Origin: JBBQYD01 sp942493075
GTDB taxonomy: Bacteria > Verrucomicrobiota > Verrucomicrobiia > Limisphaerales > UBA8199
NCBI GenBank assembly: GCA_942493075.1
Contig: OW818681.1
Span: 2,232,001-2,296,000, forward strand
Direction of reading: 5' to 3'
Length of the DNA: 64,000 nt
Part shown: in pieces, positions 36,801-46,000 of the stretch
How the letters are laid out: each line of letters opens with the position of its first letter
How positions within the stretch are numbered: the stretch's first letter is position 1
Notes under the pieces: generated by a model
Told to the model about the DNA's origin: nothing
Databases searched by the model: none
Seen by the model: only the letters and a program-made list of their open reading frames with translations
Made by a program: the position numbers and the translations under genes

Positions 36801-39800
36801 ATGGCCATCACCAATCACGAACGGGTCGGCAAGTCGCTGGGATTTTTGACCGGCGGCCTCAAGCCGTTTGTTGAGCGCGAACTCAAGAGCGTCTATCAGC
36901 AGGGCTGGTTTGAGGAGACGCGAAAAACAATGACCGGCAGCCAGATGTCGCTGCTGGGTGGTTCTGCCGACGATCCGCAGTGGGATGCTCAGGCGCTTTT
37001 GGTGACGCTTTGGAATCAATGGAACGAGGTTTTTCGCAAGACGCTCGGACAGGCCGACCGCACTCTGGTCAGCGAATTGCGCGAGGTGCGCAATCGCTGG
37101 GCGCACCAACGTCCCTTCAGCACGGATGACGCCTACCGCGCCCTGGACAGTTGCGCCCGCTTGCTGACGGCAGTTTCCGCCCCGGAAGCTTCCGAGGTGG
37201 AGAAAATTAAATTGGAATTGCTCCGAGTCCGCTTCGACGAACAAGTCCGCACCGAAAAACGTAAGTCCGCCAGCACCGCCGTGGAAAGCGAAACCATTCC
37301 CGGCTTGAAGCCGTGGCGGGAAGTCGTCACGCCGCACCGGGACGTGGCGTCCGGCAAATACCAGCAGGCGGAATTCGCCGCCGACTTGTGGCAGGTCCAC
37401 ATGGGCGAGGGTTCGGACGAGTATCGCAATCCGGTGGAATTTTTCCGGCGCACGTTCCTGACCCAGGGTTTGCGCGATCTTCTGTGCAGTGCCTTGGCGC
37501 GTTTATCTGGCCAGGGCGGTGATCCGGTGATCGAACTGCAAACGAATTTCGGCGGCGGCAAGACCCACTCGATGCTCGCGTTGTATCACATGTTCAGTGG
37601 CATGAAGGGGGCGGAGTTGCCCGGTGTAGAATCGGTGTTTGAGAAGACCGGGTTGAACAAAATCCCGGTGGCGAAACGCGTGGTCATCGTCGGCAACAAG
37701 ATTTCGCCCGGCTCTCCCAGTCGCAAACCAGACGGCACGGTTGTCAGCACGCTTTGGGGCGAACTCGCGTGGCAGCTTGGCGGCAAAGAAGGGTATGCAA
37801 TGGTGAAAGAAGATGACGAGCGCGCCACCAGCCCCGGCGATACGCTGCGCGTCTTGTTCAACAAATATTCGCCGTGCCTGATTCTGATTGATGAGTGGGT
37901 CGCCTACGCGCGCCAGTTGCACGAAGCTGCGGATTTGCCCGGTGGCCGGTTTGAAACCCATTTCACGTTTGCCCAGACCTTGAGCGAAGCCGCCAAAGCG
38001 GCGAAGAACACTTTCCTGGTGGTCAGTATTCCCGCCAGCGAAAGCGGCGTGTTCAGTCCGCACGGCAGCGAGGTTGAGGACGTGGAGGTCGGCGGCGAAC
38101 GGGGACGCCATGCGTTGGCACGGTTGAAAAACGCCATCGGTCGTGTCGAATCCTCGTGGCGGCCCGCCAGCGCCGAGGAAGGTTTTGAGATTGTCCGGCG
38201 GCGTTTGTTTGAAACCATCACCGACGCGCAACTCTTCGTCGCCCGCGACGCGACCGCCAAGGCGTTCATGGAACTTTACCGTTCCCAGCAGCAGGAATTT
38301 CCGCCGGAATGTCGCGAGGCCGAATACGAGAAACGTCTCAAGGCTGCGTATCCCATCCACCCGGAAGTCTTCGACCGCCTTTACTCCGATTGGTCCACGC
38401 TGGTGAAGTTTCAACGCACGCGCGGCGTGTTACGTCTCATGGCTGCGGTGATCCATTCGCTCTGGGAAAAGCAGGATCGCAACCCGCTCATTCTGCCAGC
38501 GAACATTCCGATTGATGACCCACGGGTGCAGTTTGAACTCACCCGCTACCTGCCGGACAATTGGGTTCCGGTCATTGAGAAAGATGTGGACGGTCCGAAT
38601 TCGCTGCCGCTCCGCATTGACGGCGAAAGGCCGAACCTTGGCCGCTATTCTGCGTGCCGCCGCGTTGCGCGGACCGTTTATCTTGGCTCTGCGCCGACGG
38701 CCAAAGCAGCCAATCGTGGTTTGGAGGATCGGCGGGTCAAACTTGGTTGTGTGCAGCCGGGTGAGTCGCCGGCCATCTTCGCGGATGCTCTCAGCCACCT
38801 GACCCGTCTGGCGACCTACCTTTATGCGGACGGCGCACGCTACTGGTATTCCACCCAGCCCACCGTTACCAAACTCGCGGAAGACCGCGCCGAGCAATTT
38901 AAGTCCGACCCTGACGCCGTGGCCGAAGAAGTGAAGGCGCGGGTCAGCCAGGACCTCCGGACGCGTGGCGATTTCAGCCGCATCCATTCTTTCCCGCTCA
39001 CCAACGCCGACGTGCCCGACGATCCCGATGCGCGGCTCGTCATCTTGGGCGTGGAGTATCCCCATGTGAAGGAACAGGACAGTCCGGCGTTGGCCGCTGC
39101 CAAAAGCATGTTGGAAAGTCGCGGGAACGCGCCGCGCCTCTACCGCAACGCCCTTGTTTTCCTAACCGCCGACCGCGCCCGCCTTTCCGATCTGGACGAG
39201 GCGGTGCGGCATTATCTGGCTTGGAATTCCATCGTGCAGGAGTCGGAAGGCGATGAACCGCCCTTGAACCTCGACTCCTACCAGCGCCGGCAGGCCAAGA
39301 CGCAACGCGACAACGCCAATACTACCGTCAGCGCACGCATCCCGGAAACTTACCAGTGGCTGCTCGTGCCGACGCAATTGAAGTCCCAAGACCCCGTGCA
39401 GTGGCAGTCTTTCCGGTTGCAGGGCCAGGAGCCGCTGGCCGCGCGTGCCAGCCGTAAATTAAGGAATGACGAGATGTTGGTTTCCAAGCTGGCCGCATCC
39501 CGACTTCGCCTGGAACTGGATAACGTGCCGCTCTGGCGCGGAGATAACGTCTCCGTGAAACAACTGGCGGAAGATTTTGCGCGCTACCTTTACTTGCCAC
39601 GCTTGCGCAATGCGCAGGTATTGGTGGATGCCATCCACGAGGGCATTGCGCTTTTGAGTTGGCAGCAGGATTCATTCGCCTACGCGGACAGCTTGGATGA
39701 ACCGGCCAAACGCTATCGTGGCCTGCGCTTCGGTAAACAAGTCCCGCTGGGAATGGACGAGCTGTCTGGCCTATTGGTTAAACCAGAGGCGGCCATGAAA

Positions 39801-40166
39801 CAGTTTCAGGCCGAACAAGCGGCCACGGTCGTTTCTCTTGCTGGATCAGCCGAGGGAAAAGCGGAGATGGTTGGCCACTTGACCGTAACCAAAATCGAAG
39901 CTGAAAATGGTAAACCTCCCGCACCAGCCAAACCAAAACGCTTTTTCGGCGCAGTCCCATTGAATCCCCAGCGGGTTGGCCGGGATGCCGGCAAAATTGC
40001 CGAGGAAATTGTTCAACACTTGGCCCTTCAGCTCGGCGCAACCGTCGAGGTCACGCTCGAAATCCGCGCCCAAATGCCCGAAGGCGCGCCCGACAACATC
40101 GTCCGCATCGTCACCGAAAACGCCCGCACCCTCAAATTCACCGCCCAAGGCTTCGAGTCTGAATAG
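36801..40166 (+). CDS. DUF499 ATPase with N-terminal HEPN-like domain
   Basis: 1121 residues. The N-terminal ~130 residues include VRNRWAHQRPFSTDDAYRAL, which fits a Swt1-type HEPN domain with an R-x4-H motif (RNRWAH, ~96). The ATPase core has Walker A TNFGGGKTHSM (~249) and Walker B CLILIDEWVAYAR (~359), the typical DUF499 P-loop layout. The C-terminal part contains a Lys/Pro-rich linker (KPPAPAKPKRFFG) and a small alpha/beta domain. DUF499 proteins are known defence-island ATPases partnered with DUF1156 methylases. The HEPN motif raises the possibility of RNA cleavage. It starts 14 bases after the methylase. Confidence 0.85.
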   Translation: MAITNHERVGKSLGFLTGGLKPFVERELKSVYQQGWFEETRKTMTGSQMSLLGGSADDPQWDAQALLVTLWNQWNEVFRKTLGQADRTLVSELREVRNRWAHQRPFSTDDAYRALDSCARLLTAVSAPEASEVEKIKLELLRVRFDEQVRTEKRKSASTAVESETIPGLKPWREVVTPHRDVASGKYQQAEFAADLWQVHMGEGSDEYRNPVEFFRRTFLTQGLRDLLCSALARLSGQGGDPVIELQTNFGGGKTHSMLALYHMFSGMKGAELPGVESVFEKTGLNKIPVAKRVVIVGNKISPGSPSRKPDGTVVSTLWGELAWQLGGKEGYAMVKEDDERATSPGDTLRVLFNKYSPCLILIDEWVAYARQLHEAADLPGGRFETHFTFAQTLSEAAKAAKNTFLVVSIPASESGVFSPHGSEVEDVEVGGERGRHALARLKNAIGRVESSWRPASAEEGFEIVRRRLFETITDAQLFVARDATAKAFMELYRSQQQEFPPECREAEYEKRLKAAYPIHPEVFDRLYSDWSTLVKFQRTRGVLRLMAAVIHSLWEKQDRNPLILPANIPIDDPRVQFELTRYLPDNWVPVIEKDVDGPNSLPLRIDGERPNLGRYSACRRVARTVYLGSAPTAKAANRGLEDRRVKLGCVQPGESPAIFADALSHLTRLATYLYADGARYWYSTQPTVTKLAEDRAEQFKSDPDAVAEEVKARVSQDLRTRGDFSRIHSFPLTNADVPDDPDARLVILGVEYPHVKEQDSPALAAAKSMLESRGNAPRLYRNALVFLTADRARLSDLDEAVRHYLAWNSIVQESEGDEPPLNLDSYQRRQAKTQRDNANTTVSARIPETYQWLLVPTQLKSQDPVQWQSFRLQGQEPLAARASRKLRNDEMLVSKLAASRLRLELDNVPLWRGDNVSVKQLAEDFARYLYLPRLRNAQVLVDAIHEGIALLSWQQDSFAYADSLDEPAKRYRGLRFGKQVPLGMDELSGLLVKPEAAMKQFQAEQAATVVSLAGSAEGKAEMVGHLTVTKIEAENGKPPAPAKPKRFFGAVPLNPQRVGRDAGKIAEEIVQHLALQLGATVEVTLEIRAQMPEGAPDNIVRIVTENARTLKFTAQGFESE

Positions 40167-41853
40167 TCACTGTCAGGGGTGTTTTTGCAAGCGTGCCGTA
40201 AGTCTCAAATTTTTTGCGCTCTCTGACTTGGTCCTTTTCAATGGAAATCACCCAGTTCTCGTTTGTGAACTCATCGCTGCCGTATTTGTATTGGATCAGT
40301 TTGGCAACTTCATTTACCTCGTGTCCCTCAAGATCGCGACACGCGAAAAGCTCAAACAACTTCTTACCAAAACTGGTCAACCTGTTCCTACGGTCAAACA
40401 CCTTCATTCTTGGCAATATGCATTTCTCACCGGTGCGCTTATCAACTTTGATTCCATGCTGACCAAATCTGCTCTTTAGTGCTGCCTCCAGTTCTTCTGC
40501 ATACAATCTACCCCGATGGATGCGCGCTTTTGCAAACGCCGCACCAGCGGACATACGGTCAAGATTGTCCGTTACAAAGTTGATAAAATTATTCTCCCTT
40601 GGCGCATGGATGATCAACGCAACTCCGTCCGGTTTCAGAAGATCGTAAACTTTATCCAAATAGGACGGGTCTATCAGATACAGCGAATGACAAGCCAGAA
40701 TTAAGTCGAACGTATTCGGGGCGCAGTCGTTCCAATCTTCGAAAGGAGCATTTATGGCCTGCCAATTCTGCATTTTTGCGTGCCGCCGCTTCTTCGGTGC
40801 GCCAGCAGAATCCAAAAGCGTAGTCCGAATAGGTCCACCTCCTATCTCGGTCAGACGATCTATCGCAGCCCACGTGACTCTCCCATCACCAAAACCCACG
40901 TCTAAGAATTCAAACTGCTTGTGCCCTGGTTCAAAGCGACTGCCAAATGCTGTCTCAAGAGCGTCCCCCACAATGTCGTCACTGCGAAGAGCCTCCACCA
41001 CCTCCTGATAAACTTCACAACCAGGATCGCGGGAAAAGACACGTCGGTATTCATCTAGCAACCGTTTATCAAAGCGAACTGCAAAATAACATGCTAGATT
41101 CTTGATTGGCTCTGCATACTCGATAAGCCCCGACATGTATCGGAACGAATCCTCATCCTTCATTCGTATCCAGAGCCTCGATACATCCACCTGCTTTCCC
41201 TCGGACTCGTCCCATTTTGCGCACTCCAAAAAGTTAAACCCGTGCTCAATGTGGGTCCTCTTGGTAGTTGCCTCGCGGCGACAAAATAAAATGTAGCGAG
41301 ATTTCCATCCAAAAAAAAGACTGGGCTCGCGCGAAATTTTGAAGCCGGAAATCCGCATCATCTCCTTCCCATCTTGCCCAAACTGTTTTTCAAACTTGCG
41401 GTATAACTGACGGAATTTATCCACCGAACTCTCTAGCTCCGTATCCGCATAATAATACTTAAACTCAATACCGGCACGGATGTAATTGCAGATGTCATCA
41501 AAGAACACCTGATCAGTTAACTCCAAGAATCCATCTCCGGATATCACTGCAACGAAACGTGCGTCGGAATCTTCTTGGCTGCCTTCGCTAACCATCCCGT
41601 CATAAATCTCACGGATTTCCTTGTCGCCAAACACGTTTTTGGATGTGTCTCCATCGACAGCCACGCAAAACTCCGTGTGGGAACATTTAAATCGCGCTTC
41701 TAATGCTCGAACCTGAGTCTCGTTGAGTTGCGAAAGCTTCGCCTTTGAAAAATCGGTATCTGCCCAACCCAATATTCCGCACAACTCCTTTTTCTCCAAA
41801 ATTTGTGCATTCGCCAGTCGCTCTAAAGCATCAAAATTGCAGAGGTAGGTCAT
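40138..41853 (-). CDS. fusion of sensor-like domain with SAM methyltransferase
   Basis: 571 residues from the ATG at 41853 (MTYLCNFDALERLANAQ); the open frame reaches a TTG at 41928. Residues ~10-50 may be a helix-turn-helix (LCGILGWADTDFSKAKLSQL). Residues ~100-200 (AVISGDGFLELTDQVFFDDI, YIRAGIEFKYYYADTE) look like the PLD/TIR-like sensing region found in some XRE-type regulators. The C-terminal part is a class I methyltransferase with FLDVGFGDGRVTWAA (~314) and LDLILACHSLY-like motif IV, closest in style to histamine N-methyltransferase-like enzymes. The gene is convergent with the DUF499 gene (29-bp overlap) and AT-richer. Function unknown. Confidence 0.55.
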   Translation of the reverse strand: MTYLCNFDALERLANAQILEKKELCGILGWADTDFSKAKLSQLNETQVRALEARFKCSHTEFCVAVDGDTSKNVFGDKEIREIYDGMVSEGSQEDSDARFVAVISGDGFLELTDQVFFDDICNYIRAGIEFKYYYADTELESSVDKFRQLYRKFEKQFGQDGKEMMRISGFKISREPSLFFGWKSRYILFCRREATTKRTHIEHGFNFLECAKWDESEGKQVDVSRLWIRMKDEDSFRYMSGLIEYAEPIKNLACYFAVRFDKRLLDEYRRVFSRDPGCEVYQEVVEALRSDDIVGDALETAFGSRFEPGHKQFEFLDVGFGDGRVTWAAIDRLTEIGGGPIRTTLLDSAGAPKKRRHAKMQNWQAINAPFEDWNDCAPNTFDLILACHSLYLIDPSYLDKVYDLLKPDGVALIIHAPRENNFINFVTDNLDRMSAGAAFAKARIHRGRLYAEELEAALKSRFGQHGIKVDKRTGEKCILPRMKVFDRRNRLTSFGKKLFELFACRDLEGHEVNEVAKLIQYKYGSDEFTNENWVISIEKDQVRERKKFETYGTLAKTPLTVTIQTRSLGR

Positions 41854-41980
41854 AAATTGGTTAAAAGCCAAGGAAAAGTAGCAACAATTGCCAAGACTTG
41901 ACAAGTCTTTCGCTAACTTGTCCACCAATGCCCAGTGAAACCCTTTGGCAGATTCCCCAAAAGAAGTTCAACTTAGGCCC

Positions 41981-42724
41981 ATGGAACCTAGAATTATTAT
42001 TTACATAATCGTCTCACTGTTCACCGCCATGGCCATCTGCATCGCGGCGCGCAATGGACGGGCCTGGCTTGCCCAGGTGGCATACGCGGCGTTCGTCGTC
42101 GCCTGCCTCATCACGGCAGGCAAGCTCGTCAACCTCAAGGACGGTCTCGTGGTCAGTGTTGCCGTTGGTTTGTATTCCGCCACTTTTCTTCTCACGGATT
42201 TCTTGAGCGAGGCTTACGGCAAGGCTGCTGCCACCCGGGCCGTGATTATGGGCATCGTTGCGGAGTTGCTCGTGATGATGGCAATTTACTTCGCAATCTG
42301 GGTGCCGGCTGCCTCGTTTTGGCCAAACCAAGCAGCCTTGGAAGCCACGCTCGGCTCCACCGCCCGGATCATGGCGGCGTCTATCGCAGCCTTTGTGGCG
42401 GCCCAGTTTTCCGATGTTTACATATACCACTGGATCATGGACCGCACGAACAAGCGCTTCATGTGGCTCCGGAACAACGTCGCCACAATCATTGCTCAAG
42501 GAATTGATTCTGTGGTCTTTTACTCGGTGGCATTCGCTGGTGTGGTGCCGAACCTCGCCAAGCTCATTTTGGTCACTTGGGCGGTCAAAATCGTCATTGC
42601 ACTCACCGACACGCCTTTTCTCTACGCGGCTTGCTGGCTGAACAACCTCTCAGCTAAGTCCTCCGCGCTGCCAGCAACATCTGAAACCCCTTCTTCGAAA
42701 CTCGATTCAACAAACTCCGGCTAA
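41981..42724 (+). CDS. VUT-family queuosine precursor transporter (YhhQ-like)
   Basis: 247 residues from the ATG at 41981 (MEPRIIIYIIVSLFTAM). About six membrane helices and the family motif LTDFLSEAYGKAAA, with VYIYHWIMDRT later. YhhQ proteins import preQ0/preQ1 for queuosine (tRNA) or, in some phages and islands, 7-deazaguanine DNA modification. No queuosine gene or dpdA-like gene is visible nearby. It is followed after 16 bases by an unknown gene on the same strand. Confidence 0.85.
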   Translation: MEPRIIIYIIVSLFTAMAICIAARNGRAWLAQVAYAAFVVACLITAGKLVNLKDGLVVSVAVGLYSATFLLTDFLSEAYGKAAATRAVIMGIVAELLVMMAIYFAIWVPAASFWPNQAALEATLGSTARIMAASIAAFVAAQFSDVYIYHWIMDRTNKRFMWLRNNVATIIAQGIDSVVFYSVAFAGVVPNLAKLILVTWAVKIVIALTDTPFLYAACWLNNLSAKSSALPATSETPSSKLDSTNSG

Positions 42725-42740
42725 CCACCGCCCAGAACCA

Positions 42741-43466
42741 ATGAACGCTGCAACTCGTCTCTACTCGTTGCTGGTTGCGCTCAAGCGCGACAACGGCAAG
42801 AACCGTCCTTTGCGTAACGCGGTTGCTGAACTCTTCGGCCTCAAAAGCCCAACCGCTCCCGACCTGATGCGCAACTATGTAAACATGCTGACGCTCACCT
42901 TGGAAGTTGAGACGAAGCTTCGTTCAATCCCGAGCATCCAACACGACCTCTACTGTCGTGGAATCCGTGAGCTTCAAAACTGTCTGGCGACTTCCAGTTT
43001 GGATTCCGACCTCTACGCCTTTCGTGACCGCCTCAAGGCGGAACACCTTACAGGTCTTGAGTTCGCCGCCGCCCTTTTGGATGCCGTTGAGGCAGAAAAA
43101 GAAATCCCCCAAAAAGACCTTGCAGAGCTGTCCAAGAAGTTGGGCAAACTTGTTGATGAAGTAAACGCTGCCGACCTCGACGCCGAATTCAAATCCTTTT
43201 TGGTGACGAAACTCGCGGCCGTGGGGGCAGCAATTAACAATTACCGCTTTTTCGGCGCTGCAGGAATTCGCTCGGCCATGGCGGTGGTGGTCGGTGAACT
43301 TGTGCTCGATCCTCCTGTCATGAAAGGGGAGGCAAAATCCAAATCATTTCTCCGTCGTGCACTCGACACGTTCAAGGACATCAATGCGGTCGTCACCTTC
43401 GCTCGCCACGGAGCCGACGCTGTCACCGCCCTCCACATCAATGAAATGCTTCAGTTGAACGGTTAA
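42741..43466 (+). CDS. uncharacterised mostly helical island protein
   Basis: 241 residues, no signal peptide. The N-terminus MNAATRLYSLLVALKRDNGK and the rest are rich in Leu/Ala/Glu/Lys helices, with one moderately hydrophobic patch (FFGAAGIRSAMAVVVGELVL). I do not recognise a family. It is translationally close to the transporter (16 bases) and probably co-transcribed with it. It may be an accessory defence gene. Confidence 0.5.
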   Translation: MNAATRLYSLLVALKRDNGKNRPLRNAVAELFGLKSPTAPDLMRNYVNMLTLTLEVETKLRSIPSIQHDLYCRGIRELQNCLATSSLDSDLYAFRDRLKAEHLTGLEFAAALLDAVEAEKEIPQKDLAELSKKLGKLVDEVNAADLDAEFKSFLVTKLAAVGAAINNYRFFGAAGIRSAMAVVVGELVLDPPVMKGEAKSKSFLRRALDTFKDINAVVTFARHGADAVTALHINEMLQLNG

Positions 43467-43584
43467 GGCTTGAAGCATTACAGCACCACAACTCGCCTGT
43501 TTCCCTTTCAAGGCAGACCAAGGGGACGGGCGGACTGGCCGCCGAATCACACCGTCTCCGCCGCCGCCATCGACTCGAACTCCG

Positions 43585-44474
43585 TCAACAGATCGCGGTG
43601 ATGTTCCCGCTGATGCCCGAGATGCGTCCGTGTTGCTTTAGCAGGGCGCGCAGTTTTTCCAGCATCTCTTCATCGCTGAGTCTTTGGCTGCGCGCCAAAA
43701 TGATCTCCCGCGCTCGCAAATAGATTTCGGACTCGACGACCCCTTCAAACGCCGCGTCGGCCCGAATCCACCGTTCCGGCGGATTCACCACATGCTTGCG
43801 CTTCAGCTTGAATGACGTCCGGTGATAGACGTTGTTGCCGATGTATTTCTCGTTGGTCAGGACTTGGTGAACCGTTCCGCGATTCCACTCCCGCCCGAAG
43901 TCAGTTTTGATGCCTTTCACATTCAGCGCCGCTGCGATGTCAGACTCCAGCTTGCCCTCGTTCACGAACACCTGATAAATCCACCGCACCGTGGCGACTT
44001 CTTCTTCCGGGCCGGGCACGAGCACCACGCGATCCGTCTGGATGCTTTTTTGCTCGCCCTTTTTCGCGCCGCTCTGGTCGAGTAACACCCGACGGAGACC
44101 AAACCCGGACTTCCCGCCCTGACGGAAGCCTCGTTGCACCAGGTTGCACGCGCCCTGAAAAACCTTCGCGGACAGTTCGCGGCTGTATTCGCCCGCCATC
44201 GCGCGCTTCACGCCCTTGACGATGGTGGACACCGGGCTGCCGTCGTTCTGGAATTGCTTCGCGCAGTAATGCCCGACACGCCGGCCCGGCAGCACACGTA
44301 TTCGTAATACGCGCTCTCATCGGCATCTTGGAAACGTCCCCACCGGCTTATGTCATGCACGAGGATGACGGCGAACTCCGCCCGGTCCTCATGCACATCG
44401 CTGATCATTTGTGCGAGCGAGTCGCCGCCCTGGATGTTCAGGCCGCTTTTGTCCTCGTCGGAATACTCCTTCAG
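43585..44474 (-). pseudogene. frameshifted, truncated serine recombinase
   Basis: Bases 44474-44277 encode part of a resolvase catalytic domain (YSDEDKSGLNIQGGDSLAQM, VHDISRWGRF). In another frame 44277-43585 encode the continuation (AKQFQNDGSPVSTIVKGVKR) and the Recombinase domain (SGFGLRRVL, VHQVLTNEKYIGNN, LSDEEMLEKLRALLKQHG). One frameshift lies at about 44277. The catalytic Ser region is missing at the N-terminus, and the zinc-ribbon/C-terminal part is cut off after SGISGN. It might once have moved the island, but is dead now. Confidence 0.85.
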
Positions 44475-44603
44475 ACGCGGGCGACTCTGTCGGGCGTCCG
44501 TCGGCTTCCATCCCTCTGCCCTCATGACGTCCACAATCCTGGCCGTTGACAAGAACGAGTATCGGCTGCTGGCTCCTGGCATTGGCGACTCGGCGAAAAT
44601 TGC
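44475..44603 (-). pseudogene. DUF932 fragment
   Basis: The sequence AIFAESPMPGASSRYSFLST, then RIVDVMRAEGWKPTDARQSR, matches the N-terminal part of DUF932 phage/plasmid-like proteins. It is fused directly to the recombinase fragment on one side and borders the IS1380 remnant on the other. Confidence 0.6.
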
Positions 44604-44605
44604 GG

Positions 44606-45294
44606 GCTGGTGCGACGGATTGCCAAGCTGTACGAAAAGCATGGCCAGCCGCAGCGCATTGCCACCGTCGATCAGGATGCGACGATCATCGAGAGTCACA
44701 AGCAAGCCGCCTATTATCATTATCAAGAGGGCTGGGGCTATCAGCCGATGGTGGCGGTGTGGGCGGAAGCCGATTTGGTGCTGGCCGATGAGTATCGGGA
44801 TGGCAACGTGCCCGCCAAACAAGACCCGTTGAGCTGTGCCAAGCTGGCCTTTGCCGCGCTGCCCGAAACGATTCAGAAACGCCATTTTCGTGGGGATTAG
44901 GCTTGTCATGAGAACGAGCTGCTGGACTAGCTCAAAGCTCCCGATCGGGCTCGGGAGCTCGGTGGTGAAATTACCTTTGCGGTCAGTGCGGTGATGAGCC
45001 AAGAACTGGACCAAGCCTTGCGCCAGGTGAAGGAGAGTGACTGGAAGACTTTCGCCACGGAGGATGACGGCACGTTGCGGCAGTGGGCAGAGGTGGCTTT
45101 TGTGCCTGGGAAAAATCCGAGCGCAAGGACAGTAAGCCCTTGCGCTATGTGGGACTGCGGCTGCTCAAGGCGCAGGGACTGTTGTTCAAGGATGGAACCG
45201 ACCGGCATTTTCACGCGGTCATTACCAATGAGCAGGAATTGAACGGAGCCCGCTTATTAGAATGGCATCGCGAGAAAGCTGGGACGGTCGAGCA
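44606..45294 (+). mobile_element. IS1380-family transposase remnant
   Basis: Central and 3' parts of an IS1380-type DDE transposase: IATVDQDATIIESHKQAAYY, GYQPMVAVWAEADLVLADEY, then FVPG in one frame and KSERKDSKPLRYVGLRLL, ARLLEWHREKAGTVEH in the next. Two in-frame TAG stops (44898 and 44934) and a frameshift near 45110 inactivate it. It ends at 45294, exactly where the 706-bp repeat begins. No terminal repeats seen. Confidence 0.85.
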
Positions 45295-45846
45295 CACGGG
45301 CTGTATGATAAGAGATTCATGTATGAACCCTCCATTCAGATGCCGTTTCTGGTTCGATGGCCGGCTGCAATCAAGCCTGGGCGAGTCGATGACCATTTGC
45401 TGATCAACACTGATTTTGCTCCAACATTTCTGTCTCTTGCCGGAGCGAAGATTCCAGAGGACATGCAGGGACGAAACCTCGTGCCATTGTTCAAATCTGA
45501 AAAGGTGGCTGATTGGCGTACCAGCTTCTACTATCGCTATTACCATGATCCGGGCGACCATAACACGCGCGCCCATTACGGGGTCAGGACTGACACTCAC
45601 AAGCTGATCCATTATTGGAAGAAGAATCAGTGGGAGATGTTCGACCTGCGGAGTGATCCAAATGAGCTCAAGAACCTCTTTGCTGATCCGCGTCACCAGG
45701 AGGTGGTTTCCCGACTCAAAACGGAATTGTTCCGGCTCAAACGAGAGCTAAAGGACGAGGACCAATACGCCGAGCAGCAACCCCCGCACGATGTCTCCGG
45801 ACAACCCGCTCCCGCAGGTGGGAAGAAGAAACGGGGCAAGGGCTGA
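45295..45846 (+). pseudogene. 3' fragment of the sulfatase gene
   Basis: Encodes the last ~183 residues of the sulfatase (GLYDKRFMYEPSIQMPFLVR to GGKKKRGKG) in an intact frame, but lacks the signal peptide, the formylglycine Cys and the metal-binding N-terminal part. The frame joins IS1380 sequence in another frame upstream, so no active product is expected. Confidence 0.92.
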
Positions 45847-46000
45847 TGCCTTCGTTGACGCTGACAGAGGACGATGGACAAAAATTCGTCGATTTTGCCC
45901 ATATTGCCCATAAAGCCGGCTTGACGGCGGCTGGGTTGACTGGCAACGTTTCCAAGCTGGAAGCCAGCTTAGCTCAGTGGTAGAGCAGCAGTTTTGTAAA
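45295..46000 (+). repeat. right copy of 706-bp island-flanking direct repeat
   Basis: Gap-free match to 26787-27492. Differences are mostly at third codon positions of the sulfatase; two change amino acids (Thr to Ser and Asp to Ala). The repeat ends at tRNA-Thr nt 38. Confidence 0.95.

Noticed and set aside
28629..40166. Assignment as class 1 DISARM
   Set aside because: The SNF2 helicase and adenine-type methylase fit, but no drmA, drmB (DUF1998) or drmC (PLD) gene is present, and DUF1156/DUF499 define a different combination.
41981..42724. Assignment of the island as a dpd (7-deazaguanine DNA) system
   Set aside because: No dpdA-like transglycosylase or other dpd gene is seen; only the transporter points that way.
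26787..46000. Assembly artefact as the cause of the 706-bp repeat
   Set aside because: The two copies differ at about a dozen mostly silent positions, and different sequences adjoin each copy.
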